Shown in pieces: positions 52,020 through 61,307 of a stretch of 64,000 bases of DNA. The position numbers and the translations under genes were made by a program. Every line of letters starts with the position of its first letter. Position 1 is the first letter of the stretch. The notes beneath the pieces are model-generated. The model did not search any database, was not told the origin of the DNA, and was given only the letters and a program-made list of their open reading frames with translations. The stretch is from Sodalis ligni (lineage in GTDB: Bacteria; Pseudomonadota; Gammaproteobacteria; Enterobacterales; Enterobacteriaceae), in assembly GCF_016865525.2 (NCBI RefSeq), contig NZ_CP075169.1, positions 4,340,337 through 4,404,336 on the forward strand. The letters are read 5' to 3'.

Positions 52020-52466
52020 GTGCTTGTCAGGACTTATCGAGAATCGGACCGACCCTTTTTACGCACCCTGTACCTCTCTTCCCGCAAAAAATGCTGGACC
52101 TGGCTGGACGGCAGACAGTGGCATCTGGAGGATTTCGACGGTGCGACCTTTGGCGAAAAGATTTTGGTGGCCGAAGAGCAAAATCACCTTGTCGGCTTTG
52201 CCTCCCTTTGGCTGCCGGACAGCTTTTTGCACAATCTATTTGTTGATCCTGCCTGGCAGCGGCAGGGGGTGGCCACCGCGCTGCTGGAAGCCTGCTATCC
52301 GCTGTGCGGCGATAAGATGGCCCTGAAGTGCCTGACCAAAAATCGCCGAGCCCTGGCGTTTTACCAGCGTCACGGCTGGAAGATCATCTCATCGGGCATC
52401 GCAGAACACGGGGAATATTTCCTCATGCACCGCGCCATAGAGCAACACAAATTATTCTTTCGCTAA
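52020..52466 (+). CDS. GNAT-family N-acetyltransferase
   Basis: 148 residues starting at GTG 52020, which has AAGGAG seven bases upstream. Acetyl-CoA binding motif A is VDPAWQRQGVATALLEA (about 76-92), preceded by the expected strand and followed by LTKNRRALAFYQRHGWK, the family motif B. Substrate unknown. It stands alone and converges with yehS. Confidence 0.85.
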   Translation: MLVRTYRESDRPFLRTLYLSSRKKCWTWLDGRQWHLEDFDGATFGEKILVAEEQNHLVGFASLWLPDSFLHNLFVDPAWQRQGVATALLEACYPLCGDKMALKCLTKNRRALAFYQRHGWKIISSGIAEHGEYFLMHRAIEQHKLFFR

Positions 52467-52494
52467 ACAAAAGGGTAATTATTCAATATGTGCT

Positions 52495-52962
52495 CTATAC
52501 CGCTTTGCGAAGCCGGGCAGCCAGTCCTTTAAGAAAGTAACGCAGGACCTGATCGCCGCATACCCGATAATTTTTATGCCCCGGAGACCGCAGCATGGCG
52601 GTCACCTCCGGCAGGGAGAGGCGAAAGTCCTGGGACTGGAGAATGTCCTGCAGGTCGTTGGTTTTCAGTGAAAAGGCAACACGCAGCTTTTTCAGGATAA
52701 TATTATTGGTGATTTTTCGTTCAATTTTAGCTTCCGGCATCGATTCATCCCGGCCGCGTTTATGAATCACCAGGCCATGAAGAAAACAGCCCATCACCAT
52801 GTCCGGACAGGGCGCATAGCCCTCTTCCTCTTCTTTTTTAACGAAGCCGGCCATCTGTTGCGGCGTAATGACGCACTCCGCTAACGCCAATATGCCCAGG
52901 AGCTGTTCATTATGCAGATTCAGCATATAGCGTACGCTGCGCAGCACATCGTTATTCATCAT
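52495..52962 (-). CDS. yehS: DUF1456 protein YehS
   Basis: 155 residues (E. coli YehS 156). Two DUF1456 repeats: DVLRSVRYMLNLHNEQLLGI with FLHGLVIHKRGRDE, and ITNNIILKKLRVAFSLK with CGDQVLRYFLKGLAARLR. Soluble and all-helical; function unknown. It starts with two successive ATG codons at 52962 and 52959. Confidence 0.92.
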   Translation of the reverse strand: MMNNDVLRSVRYMLNLHNEQLLGILALAECVITPQQMAGFVKKEEEEGYAPCPDMVMGCFLHGLVIHKRGRDESMPEAKIERKITNNIILKKLRVAFSLKTNDLQDILQSQDFRLSLPEVTAMLRSPGHKNYRVCGDQVLRYFLKGLAARLRKAV

Positions 52963-53046
52963 GACCCCGGTCCCTTATCGCGCAATTATCTTTATGGCCG
53001 GACAGTATAATGATATCCGGCGTTAAACATAGGGCTGATGAATACA

Positions 53047-53073
53047 ACCGCCCGGCTTTTTATCCCGGGCGGT
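53047..53073. terminator. 9-bp GC-rich inverted repeat between yehS and the aldo/keto reductase
   Basis: ACCGCCCGG and CCGGGCGGT pair around a T-rich 9-nt loop. No U-tract follows on either strand, so it is at most a weak terminator for the minus-strand reductase gene ending at 53115. Confidence 0.35.
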
Positions 53074-53114
53074 CATTCTCGTCCTCAAAACCAGTGTTCA
53101 TGTTCCAGCCTGGC

Positions 53115-54095
53115 TTATGAGAAACCTACCACGCTATGGGGAACATACGGCGCCTCGAGCCGGGCTATCTCTTCGGCGCTCAATACCAGATCCAGGGCGG
53201 CGATGGCGTCGTCAAGATGACCCGGCTTGGAGGCTCCGACAATGGGAGCGGACACCGCTGATTTAGCCAGTACCCAGGCAAGGGCTACCTGCGCGCGGGG
53301 GACGTGGCGTTCCTCCGCCACCGCCGCCACCGCTTCGACGACCCGGCGATCGGCATCGGCGGTATGTTCATAAAGCGTCTTGCCGAACTTGTCGGTCTCG
53401 GATCGCTTAGTACTGTCATCCCATGGCCTCGTCAGCCGGCCGCGCGCCAGGGGGCTCCACGGGATCACGCCAATGCCCTTGGCCTCGCACAGCGGGAGCA
53501 TTTCGCGTTCTTCCTCGCGATAGAGCAAATTGACATAGTTCTGCATCGTGGAGAACTTCGTCCAGCCATGGGCTTCGGCGACATGGAGCATGGTGGCGAA
53601 TTGCCAGGCATACATGGAGGAAGCGCCGATATAACGGGCCTTGCCTGCTTTTACGACATCATGAAGCGCTTCCAGCGTCTCTTCGATGGGCACGCTGTAG
53701 TCGAAGCGATGAATCTGATAAAGATCGACATAATCGGTACCAAGCCGGCGCAGTGAATTGTCGATTTCCTGCATGATGGCCTTGCGGCTGAGACCCGCGC
53801 CGTTCGGTCCCGGATGCATGCGGCCGTGCACTTTGGTGGCAATCACTATCTCTTCGCGGCGCGCGAACTCTTTAAGCAGCCGGCCGACGATTTCCTCGGA
53901 AGTGCCGTCGGAATAAACGTTGGCAGTGTCGAAGAAGTTAATGCCCGCTTCCACCGCGCGGCGAATAAGCGGACGGCTCTTTTCCTCATCCAGCGTCCAT
54001 TCGTGACCGCCACGGTCAGGCACGCCGTAGGTCATGCAGCCAAGACACAGCCGCGACACGTCGAGGCCGGTTCGGCCGAGTTTTATGTAATCCAT
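53115..54095 (-). CDS. Aldo/keto reductase, YajO-like
   Basis: 326 residues from 54095 (MDYIKLGRTGLDVSRL), with AGGAGA upstream; the frame continues to 54239 without similarity. Catalytic tetrad Asp56, Tyr61, Lys88, His129 (FFDTANVYSDG, IATKVHG, YQIHRFD). Closely resembles E. coli YajO (324), linked to 1-deoxyxylulose formation, but orthology is unproven because the position differs. Divergent from a LysR regulator, its likely controller. Confidence 0.92.
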   Translation of the reverse strand: MDYIKLGRTGLDVSRLCLGCMTYGVPDRGGHEWTLDEEKSRPLIRRAVEAGINFFDTANVYSDGTSEEIVGRLLKEFARREEIVIATKVHGRMHPGPNGAGLSRKAIMQEIDNSLRRLGTDYVDLYQIHRFDYSVPIEETLEALHDVVKAGKARYIGASSMYAWQFATMLHVAEAHGWTKFSTMQNYVNLLYREEEREMLPLCEAKGIGVIPWSPLARGRLTRPWDDSTKRSETDKFGKTLYEHTADADRRVVEAVAAVAEERHVPRAQVALAWVLAKSAVSAPIVGASKPGHLDDAIAALDLVLSAEEIARLEAPYVPHSVVGFS

Positions 54096-54262
54096 GGTCT
54101 TCTCCTGAGAGCGTTGAATAATCCTGCCGGGTCGGCACCGGGCGCCCACCCAACAGAACCGGCCACACGGCCTTAACTGCGAGAACTGTAGGATAGTCCC
54201 TTCCGTTATGAATAATAATCCGCTATTTTTGAGAAACATATTCTCTGTGAATGGAATAATGG

Positions 54263-55174
54263 ATGGACAAGCTCGAGGCGATGGCGATTTTCGTCGAAGT
54301 GGTGGATCGCGGAACGCTGTCCGCGGCGGCCCGTTACCTGCACATTCCGCTGCCGACCCTGAGCCGAAAACTGGGGGAGCTGGAGAATCACCTGGGAACG
54401 CGCCTGCTGGTTCGCACTACCCGACGCCTTGAGCTCACCGATGCCGGCGCCGACTACCTTCAGGCCGCCAAGCGCATACTTGAGCAGGTGAACGAGGCCG
54501 ATCGCGGCGCCGTCGGCGAGTACGTCACCCCCAAGGGCGAGCTGTTGATCACGGCGCCGCTGACCTTCGGCCGTCTGCACGTGCTGCCCATCATCAACGC
54601 ATTCCTGGCGCAGTATCCTGACGTGAACGTGCGCCTTGCCCTGTCGGACGCCCGGCTGGAACTTATCAGCGAACATATCGACGTGGCGGTACGCATAGGT
54701 CCGCCGGGGAATGGCAACCTCTCTTCAACGCGCATCGGCGAGCTGCGCTGGATGGTGGTGGCCAGCCCGGATTTTCTCAAGAAGCACGGCGCGCCCAAGA
54801 CCCCGGCGGACCTGGCGGCGCGCCCTTGCGTGGGAGTGGATCACGTCAATTTGTCCACCCATTGGCGGTTTCGATCCCCCGCCTCCGGCGCAGTTGTCAA
54901 CACCCCCATCCGTGCCCGCCTGTCGCCCACCTCGGCGGAAGCCGCGGTGGATGCCGCCATCGCCGGCGTCGGATTGACACAGGTGCTTCATTACCAGGCC
55001 GCCGACGGCCTGGCGGCCGGTAAGCTTTGCGTGGTGCTGGCGGAGTATGAGGCCGAACCGATGCCGCTGTGGCTGGTTTATACCGGACAATCGCGCCTGC
55101 CGCTGAAGGTGCGCAGCTTTCTCGATTTCGCCACGCCCAGGCTCAAGGAGACCATCCGGTTTACCGGCCGCTAG
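54263..55174 (+). CDS. LysR-family transcriptional regulator
   Basis: 303 residues. N-terminal winged HTH (MDKLEAMAIFVEVV through LPTLSRKLGELENHLG) of the CrgA/DmlR subgroup, then a periplasmic-binding-type effector domain. It is divergent from the YajO-like reductase over about 165 bases, the usual layout for an autoregulated LysR gene and its target. Its 3' end overlaps convergent yghU by four bases. Confidence 0.93.
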   Translation: MDKLEAMAIFVEVVDRGTLSAAARYLHIPLPTLSRKLGELENHLGTRLLVRTTRRLELTDAGADYLQAAKRILEQVNEADRGAVGEYVTPKGELLITAPLTFGRLHVLPIINAFLAQYPDVNVRLALSDARLELISEHIDVAVRIGPPGNGNLSSTRIGELRWMVVASPDFLKKHGAPKTPADLAARPCVGVDHVNLSTHWRFRSPASGAVVNTPIRARLSPTSAEAAVDAAIAGVGLTQVLHYQAADGLAAGKLCVVLAEYEAEPMPLWLVYTGQSRLPLKVRSFLDFATPRLKETIRFTGR

Positions 55175-56046
55175 CGTTGGCCGGCAAGCTTATCCTGGGT
55201 TTTGGTCTCAAAATCGGCGGCGTCATGACGTTCGTGCAGTTGGCTTGACGGCTCGCCAAAGACTCGATTGACCATCCGCCCGCGCTGCACGGCCGGCCGT
55301 TGTCCGATGGTGTCGGCCCAGCGCTGGAGATGCTTATAGTCCTGAACGGCCAGAAATTCCGCCGCGTCGTATATCCAGCCCTTCACCAGGCCGCCATACC
55401 ACGGCCAAATAGCCATATCGGCGATGGTATATTCACTGCCCGCAATATACTCATTGTCCGCCAGCCGCTTGTCGAGCACGTCGAGCTGGCGTTTTGCTTC
55501 CATCGCGAACCGGTCGATGGCATAGGCAATCTTGGTGGGGGCGTAGGCATAAAAATGGCCGAAGCCTCCGCCTATATAGGGCGCGCTTCCCATTTGCCAG
55601 AACAGCCATGACAGGCATTCGGTGCGCGCGCCGATCTCTTTTGGCAGAAATGCGCCGAACTTTTCGGCCAGGTATAACAGTATCGAGCCGGACTCGAATA
55701 CCCTGATTGGCTCGGGGCCGCTGCGATCCATCAGAGCCGGGATCTTGGAGTTCGGATTTACCGCCACGAAGCCGCTGCCGAACTGGTCGCCGTCGCCGAT
55801 CCTGATAAGCCAGGCGTCATATTCCGCGCCGCTGTGGCCAAGAGCCAGCAGTTCCTCCAGCATCACCGTCACCTTCACGCCGTTCGGTGTCGCCAGCGAA
55901 TAGAGCTGAAGGGGATGGCGTCCCACCGGCAGCTCTTTGTCGTGGGTCGGCCCGGAAACCGGGCGGTTGATATTCGCAAAGCGGCCGTTGCTATCCTTGT
56001 TCCAGGTCCATACCTTCGGCGGCACGTAATCGGATTGATTGCTCAT
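55171..56046 (-). CDS. yghU: Glutathione S-transferase-like disulphide reductase YghU
   Basis: Nu-class GST fold, 291 residues from the ATG at 56046 (GGAG eight bases upstream; a TTG two codons earlier is weaker). The thioredoxin-like domain (about 40-130) has YSLATPNGVKVTVMLEEL with the Thr-Pro-Asn contact to glutathione, and FESGSILLYLAEKFG; the helical domain follows. E. coli YghU (288) reduces organic hydroperoxides and disulphide bonds with glutathione. Sits in a redox block. Confidence 0.94.
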   Translation of the reverse strand: MSNQSDYVPPKVWTWNKDSNGRFANINRPVSGPTHDKELPVGRHPLQLYSLATPNGVKVTVMLEELLALGHSGAEYDAWLIRIGDGDQFGSGFVAVNPNSKIPALMDRSGPEPIRVFESGSILLYLAEKFGAFLPKEIGARTECLSWLFWQMGSAPYIGGGFGHFYAYAPTKIAYAIDRFAMEAKRQLDVLDKRLADNEYIAGSEYTIADMAIWPWYGGLVKGWIYDAAEFLAVQDYKHLQRWADTIGQRPAVQRGRMVNRVFGEPSSQLHERHDAADFETKTQDKLAGQR

Positions 56047-56215
56047 GCTCAATGCTCCTTTCGCTTTAGTTTTGGGAGATCGTGGTAAAAGTCATCATAC
56101 CGTTCCTTGATCCGCGGCGATAGAAAAACAAAATGTCGATATATTAACCTGATGCCGGCATAGCGCCATGGCACTAAAGAGACGGACGACGGGCGTGGCC
56201 CGTTTCATCATAGGC

Positions 56216-56971
56216 TCAGGCGGTAAAACCACCGTTTACGTCCACAACCGAGCCGGTAATATACCCGGCGTCGGGTCCGGCGATGAAAGCGATCACCGCG
56301 GCTACCTCCTCCACGGTCGCAATGCGCCCAATGGCGTGAGTGTCCATAAACGAAGCAGGAAGATTGCCCGCCGAACCGGCCGCCATATCCGTGGCCATGA
56401 CGCCGGGCTGGACAACATTGACGGTAATGTTGCGCCGGCCTAGGTCACGCGCGGCGCCCTTGGTATAACCCACAATGGCGGCCTTGCTCGCCGCGTAGTC
56501 GGCCGTCCCGGAGAATCCGACCCGGGTGCCCAGCCCGGAGCCGACCGAAATAATTCGGCCGCCGTCGGTGAGCACCGGCGCCGCGGCTCGAATGGTCGCC
56601 ACCACCCCCGACACGTTAACCCTCCATTGCCGGTCAAGGGCCGCATTGTCTATCTGCGGATCGTCGATACGTTTGCCCTGGATGGCGAGGGCCGCGTTGT
56701 TCACCAGAATATCAAGCCGGCCGAAGCTGGACATCACTTCCTCAACAAGAGACCCGGCCGAGGTCAGATCACCCTGATCGCTCCTTAAGGCCAGCGCCCG
56801 TACGCCCTTTGTCTCAAGGGCGGCCACCACCGCGTCAGCCTTCTGCGCCGATGCCACATAGGTGATAATCACGTCCGCCCCCTGCTCGGCCAATTCCGCC
56901 GCTATCGCCGCCCCCAGGCCACGGGAACCCCCGGTAACCAAGGCAACCTTTCCTGTCAAACGCTTGCTCAT
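56216..56971 (-). CDS. SDR-family oxidoreductase (FabG-like)
   Basis: 251 residues; classical short-chain dehydrogenase. NAD(P)-binding TGGSRGLG at 14-21, NNAA near 92, catalytic Ser near 143 and YAASK near 158-162, and a C-terminal [19 protein letters not shown] precedes the start. Substrate unknown. Followed upstream by a second SDR on the same strand, with a 52-base gap, so they may be co-transcribed. Confidence 0.92.
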   Translation of the reverse strand: MSKRLTGKVALVTGGSRGLGAAIAAELAEQGADVIITYVASAQKADAVVAALETKGVRALALRSDQGDLTSAGSLVEEVMSSFGRLDILVNNAALAIQGKRIDDPQIDNAALDRQWRVNVSGVVATIRAAAPVLTDGGRIISVGSGLGTRVGFSGTADYAASKAAIVGYTKGAARDLGRRNITVNVVQPGVMATDMAAGSAGNLPASFMDTHAIGRIATVEEVAAVIAFIAGPDAGYITGSVVDVNGGFTA

Positions 56972-57023
56972 TATCGACTCCTTAACCCATGGGAAGATGT
57001 ATGGAATAATCTGTTACGCCCCC

Positions 57024-57803
57024 CTACCAGGGCAGCCGTTCCTCTAGGTAAAAGAAGCCCCCGGTGGGCCCCTCTTCCCCTAAGGTGGCATAACGGATCG
57101 CGGTGCGGGCGCCGTCTTCGAGACTCAGTTCGGCATGCTCGCTGCCCATCGCGGTGCGTACCCAGCCGGGATGAATGGCATTGATTTTGATGGGGCCGCC
57201 GCGAAGCTCTTCGGCCAGCAGGATGGTAAAAGCGTTCAGCGCCGCTTTGGATGTGTCGTAGGCCAGCGCCTTGATGGGGTAGACCGGAGAGGCGGGATCG
57301 GACAGATGCGCCAGAGAGCCGCGGATGCTTGATACATTAACAATGCGTCCGGCCGGTGAACGCCGCAGCAGCGGCAGCAAGCGCTGCGTCAGCAATAGCG
57401 GCGCGAAAAAATTGGCTTCGAACGTGCCGCGGATATCCTTCTCCAACGCCTGGCTTGGCGGCCTGTCTGGCGGCGTGGCGGCATTCGCGCTGTCCAGCCA
57501 GACGCCGGCGTTGTTGATAAGAATATCCAGCACGCCGTGCCTGCCGGACAGGTACGCATCGGCGGCTTCCCGATCCCTCTTCAATGTCACGTCAAGCCGC
57601 AGGGCCATGGCTTGATACCCTTGCTTTCGCAGCTCCTTGGCGGCGGCCTCCGCCTTTGTTTCGTCGCGGGCGGCGACAATGACCTGCGCGCCGAGTACCG
57701 CCAACTGCCGGCAAATCTCCAGACCGACCCCGCGCGCCCCGCCGGTCACCAAGGCAACTTTGCCGGTGAGGGTTCGTTTCACTTCTGCTGTCTTGTCACC
57801 CAT
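57024..57803 (-). CDS. SDR-family oxidoreductase
   Basis: 259 residues from 57803 (MGDKTAEVKRTLTGK), with AAGGAG upstream; the frame runs on to 57896 without support. TGGARGVG binds cofactor, NNAG is present, and the catalytic YDTSK follows NVSSIRGS. It resembles carbonyl reductases. Divergent from a TetR regulator 211 bases away, which probably controls both SDR genes. Confidence 0.9.
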   Translation of the reverse strand: MGDKTAEVKRTLTGKVALVTGGARGVGLEICRQLAVLGAQVIVAARDETKAEAAAKELRKQGYQAMALRLDVTLKRDREAADAYLSGRHGVLDILINNAGVWLDSANAATPPDRPPSQALEKDIRGTFEANFFAPLLLTQRLLPLLRRSPAGRIVNVSSIRGSLAHLSDPASPVYPIKALAYDTSKAALNAFTILLAEELRGGPIKINAIHPGWVRTAMGSEHAELSLEDGARTAIRYATLGEEGPTGGFFYLEERLPW

Positions 57804-58014
57804 GACGGCGCTCCTTTTCGAGTTTGATGGATTCATTAAAGCAGTTGTCACCGACCCGCGAAGTGATTCCCGAGCGGCTATAACCGGCCTTATCATGGTC
57901 TAAGGTTTAATTTAAGAATGATCGTTACTGTAATGAACGGTATTGTATTGAGTTCCCTGCGTCAAGGGTTTTATACTGAGCGTTACCGAATTTCAGAATC
58001 CACCAGGATGTGCT

Positions 58015-58608
58015 ATGGGCCGTCACAGAGAGTTTGATGCGGAAGAGGCGCTGGAAGCGGCCTTATCCGTCTTTTGGCAAAAGGGATATGAGGGAACCTC
58101 GTTCGAGGACCTGACGCAGGCCACGGGCGTCGCCCGTCCCGGCCTCTATGCAGCCTTTGGCAACAAAGAGGCATTATTTTTTCAGGCGCTGGATCTTTAC
58201 GATAAAAGATATTTGGGTTTTATGGCCCAAGCGCTTGATGAGCCGACGTCCTATAAGGTCGTGGAACGCATCTTGCGCGGCTGCGCCGTCCTGCATACCC
58301 TGTCCCCCAGCCACCCCGGCTGCCTGGGATTGAACGGCGCCCTGGCATGTTCCGACGGGGCGGAGTCCGTCAGGCAAGAGCTTATCAGGCGCCGCGCCGC
58401 TTCACAGCTTGCGCTTTGCCGCCGGTTGGAGCGGGCGCAACGGGAAGGAGATCTCTTGCCGTCGGCTGGCTGCGACACCCTGGCCGAGTACGTGATGACC
58501 GTGTCGCAAGGCATGGCGGTGCAGGCCAAAGCCGGGGTATCCCGGCAATCGCTGGAAAAACTTGCCGAGCATGTGTTGAGCACCTGGCCCGCGTCGCCCA
58601 GCAGGTAA
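58015..58608 (+). CDS. TetR-family transcriptional regulator
   Basis: 197 residues. N-terminal HTH (FDAEEALEAALSVFWQKGYEGTSFEDL, cited in part: VFWQKGYEGTSFEDL; then GVARPGLYAAFGNKEALF) as in AcrR/NemR-type electrophile sensors; the ligand domain contains Cys residues (RGCAVLH, HPGCLGLNG, ALACSD) that might sense oxidants. Divergent from the SDR pair. Confidence 0.92.
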   Translation: MGRHREFDAEEALEAALSVFWQKGYEGTSFEDLTQATGVARPGLYAAFGNKEALFFQALDLYDKRYLGFMAQALDEPTSYKVVERILRGCAVLHTLSPSHPGCLGLNGALACSDGAESVRQELIRRRAASQLALCRRLERAQREGDLLPSAGCDTLAEYVMTVSQGMAVQAKAGVSRQSLEKLAEHVLSTWPASPSR

Positions 58609-58635
58609 AGGAGGACGGGCGGGGTAATTCCCCCG

Positions 58636-58683
58636 CACTCCGGCACTCCGGCACTCCGGCACTCCGGCACTCCGGCACTCCGG
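58636..58683. repeat. Six perfect tandem copies of CACTCCGG
   Basis: An 8-bp unit repeated six times without change, between the tetR stop and the end of the DUF3750 gene. The unit is not a multiple of three and the repeat is non-coding. Likely a slippage-prone microsatellite. Confidence 0.95.
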
Positions 58684-58716
58684 GACCAGATTCGCACATT
58701 CCCATGAGATCAAAAC

Positions 58717-59490
58717 TCAGGTTTTATCCCTTGCCACCTTCTCATAGCCAAGCCGGCCGATAAAAGGCAAACGCAGCGCCGGGGACATCACATCAACGCC
58801 CATATTAAATCCCAAAATATTGACCTCGACCCCCTCTTCCACCCCCAGCGTCAATCCCAGCACGCCCAGTAACGACACCTGCACGCCCCGGCCTGACGGG
58901 GATAATCCAATGGGATGCAGCAACGTCCGATAATCCTTGCCGATGGCGTTGGCCGGCAGATCCAGCCCCAGTTCAGGCACTTCTCTGCCGATATGGGCCA
59001 TAAAGGTATTGCTGTTGGGGCCGGGCCAGGCATGGTAGGTATGCGGATAGGGATAGCTGCCGATGGCGGCCTCAATACGCGGGATCATGGCTTCGGCGCG
59101 GGGCCCGCGATGATCCACCAACAGCTTGGGCCGGGAGCCGTACCAGTATCCGTCGGGGAGGGCGAAGTCACGGCGAACCACGTCATCACTGCCCCAACTG
59201 ATGACATCATACCGGCTGAAGCGGGTTTCCCCCGCTTTTTTAAAGATGATCCAGGGATGAACCGCTACCAGGCCTCGCCATCCATAGGTGGGCGCGGCAT
59301 AGATCTGCACTATCGCCAAATCGCGCAACTGCGCCGGATTCGGCGCAATGCCGGCGGAATCGCGCCGGGCCGTCCACCAATGCTGACCGGTAAATACCTC
59401 CCCGCCCTGCTTTGCCTTGGACCAGCTTTGCCCGAATGATAAAACCATGACGCAGATAAAACCGATAAAGAACGCTTTCAGGTAGGTCAT
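58717..59490 (-). CDS. DUF3750 family protein
   Basis: 257 residues with an N-terminal membrane helix or signal (about 4-22, AFFIGFICVMVLSFGQ). The body has WYGSRPKLLVDHRGPRAE, YPYPHTYHAWPGPNSNTF and a glycine-rich C-terminus (LLGVLGLTLGVEEG), the pattern I associate with DUF3750. The conserved His and Asn in the Tyr/Pro-rich block suggest an enzyme facing the periplasm, but activity is unknown. Confidence 0.8.
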   Translation of the reverse strand: MTYLKAFFIGFICVMVLSFGQSWSKAKQGGEVFTGQHWWTARRDSAGIAPNPAQLRDLAIVQIYAAPTYGWRGLVAVHPWIIFKKAGETRFSRYDVISWGSDDVVRRDFALPDGYWYGSRPKLLVDHRGPRAEAMIPRIEAAIGSYPYPHTYHAWPGPNSNTFMAHIGREVPELGLDLPANAIGKDYRTLLHPIGLSPSGRGVQVSLLGVLGLTLGVEEGVEVNILGFNMGVDVMSPALRLPFIGRLGYEKVARDKT

Positions 59491-59657
59491 ATAAGCTTAG
59501 CCTGCTGGTTTACAATGGATTGACGGATATCCAGCAGCGTAATCCCCCCGGCAGACTTTGCTGTAGAGACTTTACAAAAGTAGACTCTCACGAAACCGCC
59601 GGCGACCCTGCTTTCACATCTGGGTCCGCTGTGAAGCAGGATAGCACCGGGCCGGAT

Positions 59658-60851
59658 TTAGCGAGACAACGCGGTCTGCTTGGCAATGTCGTTAAAGATC
59701 TGCCACGCCGCCCGGGCTCGCTCGGTATTCGGATAGTTGCGGTTGGCAAGCATGACGATGCCGATTTTTTTCTCCGGAATAAACGCCACATAGGCGCCAA
59801 AGCCACCGGTAGCGCCGGTTTTATTGAGCAAAACGGCTTGCTGCGGGGTCTTGGGAGGGGTGATGGCTTTAACCGGATTGACTTTATAAGTCATGTCATT
59901 CGAGTTGCCCGCCATCACCGCGCTGAGCGCCACCGGCCAGGAATATTGTTCCCAGAGCATGTCCTGGGTGTAGAGCGCCGTGGAGAAATAACCCCGGTGT
60001 GTTTCAATAACGGCTTTCTGCACATCCGATCCCTCCCCCGCCTGCTTCATATTGGCTTCCACAAACCGAATCATATCAGCGGAGGTGGATTTAACGCCAT
60101 AGGCTTCATCGCTCAATATGCCGGCACTGACGCGTACCGGCTCATCCTTGTTATCCCGTTCATCCCGCTTATATCCCCACGCATAGTTTTTCATCTCTTC
60201 ATCAGGCACATTGATCCAGGTATGGTTCATGCCCAGCTCCGGCAGGATAACCTTCTGCAGCAAATTGGCATAGCTATCCCCCATTGTCCTGGCGGCGATA
60301 AGCCCCAGTGTGCCGATGCTGATATTGGAGTACGAACGCCCCTGGCCGGCCTTTTCCCGGGGATGCCACGCGCGCAGGTAGTCCATCAGTTTCGCCTCGG
60401 TGTTCACCTGGTCCGGAGCCTGCAGCGGCATTCCACCCGTGGTATGGGTAGCCAGATTGATAAGGGACAACTCGCCGAAAGAGGTATCCTTCAAAGAAGG
60501 CAGGTAATGACTGACTTTTTCCACCAGGGATAATTTTTTTTGCGCATCGGCATAGGCGGCCAGCGTCACGTTTAAGGTTTTGCTCACCGAACCCAGTTCA
60601 AACAATGTATCGGCCGTGACTTCCCTCTGAGGGGTTATAGAAGCCAGCCCGTAGTTATAAAAATACTGCCGGCCGTCAACCGTTAAAGCAACAGCCATCC
60701 CGGGGATATTATGCGCCTTTATTAAGGGAAGGATTGAACGGTCCACCTCGGCGCGATAAGCATCCGGCCCTTGGGTAGCAGCACACTGGGCGCCTGTTGC
60801 CGCGAGCAGCATGGATAGGGCAGCCAAGGGGACTGCCATTGTTTTATTCAT
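59658..60851 (-). CDS. ampC: Class C (AmpC-type) beta-lactamase
   Basis: Periplasmic serine cephalosporinase, 397 residues with a signal peptide of about 24 residues. The three active-site motifs are in place: SVSK at 88-91, YSN at 174-176 and KTG at 344-346, with the class C segment EEMKNYAWGY near 219. Length fits AmpC after signal removal (about 373). No ampR lies next to it; the upstream 450 bases are AT-rich without a regulator, so expression may be constitutive and low. Confidence 0.95.
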   Translation of the reverse strand: MNKTMAVPLAALSMLLAATGAQCAATQGPDAYRAEVDRSILPLIKAHNIPGMAVALTVDGRQYFYNYGLASITPQREVTADTLFELGSVSKTLNVTLAAYADAQKKLSLVEKVSHYLPSLKDTSFGELSLINLATHTTGGMPLQAPDQVNTEAKLMDYLRAWHPREKAGQGRSYSNISIGTLGLIAARTMGDSYANLLQKVILPELGMNHTWINVPDEEMKNYAWGYKRDERDNKDEPVRVSAGILSDEAYGVKSTSADMIRFVEANMKQAGEGSDVQKAVIETHRGYFSTALYTQDMLWEQYSWPVALSAVMAGNSNDMTYKVNPVKAITPPKTPQQAVLLNKTGATGGFGAYVAFIPEKKIGIVMLANRNYPNTERARAAWQIFNDIAKQTALSR

Positions 60852-61307
60852 AAATTTCTCAAAATTTTGTAAAAAAGATCGCTATTAATGGATTAGTAAT
60901 AACCATCTTGGATTTTGGTTTCCAAAGAGAGATAGAGTTAACTACAATGGCGGTCGAGTCAAAATATTTTTTCTATGGGTTATGAATAAACATTCTGAAA
61001 ATGATTATTTTGTAATTAATAAACTCAATAGAATATATGATAAGCATATATAATATAATTTCATCAACTAAAAAGCATCGTTACGTGAGGCGTGGCGGCT
61101 AATCTTTACCGATCGCTAAACACTCCAGTCTGATAACGGATAATTACTTTTTTAATTTCACAACGCCAAGTAAACCGCTCTTAACTTCCTCCCCATTTCA
61201 GAGGGAATTATCATGAGAAATATTGTTTATAGATTTTTATCGAGCTAACCTTTAACGGAAGTTCAAGAAGGCTAGAGTAAGTTTTGGTGATAGCAATGGA
61301 GGGCGAA
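60852..61307. other. AT-rich intergenic region upstream of ampC
   Basis: 455 bases, markedly AT-rich. It must hold the ampC promoter (minus) and that of the small ORF at 61308 (plus). An 11-codon ORF, MRNIVYRFLSS, with GAGGG upstream, sits at 61213-61248. No larger gene seen. Confidence 0.45.

Noticed and set aside
59609..59641. Terminator of ampC
   Set aside because: CCTGCTTTCACA and TGTGAAGCAGG pair with a bulge, but no U-tract follows on the minus strand; kept only as an unexplained inverted repeat.
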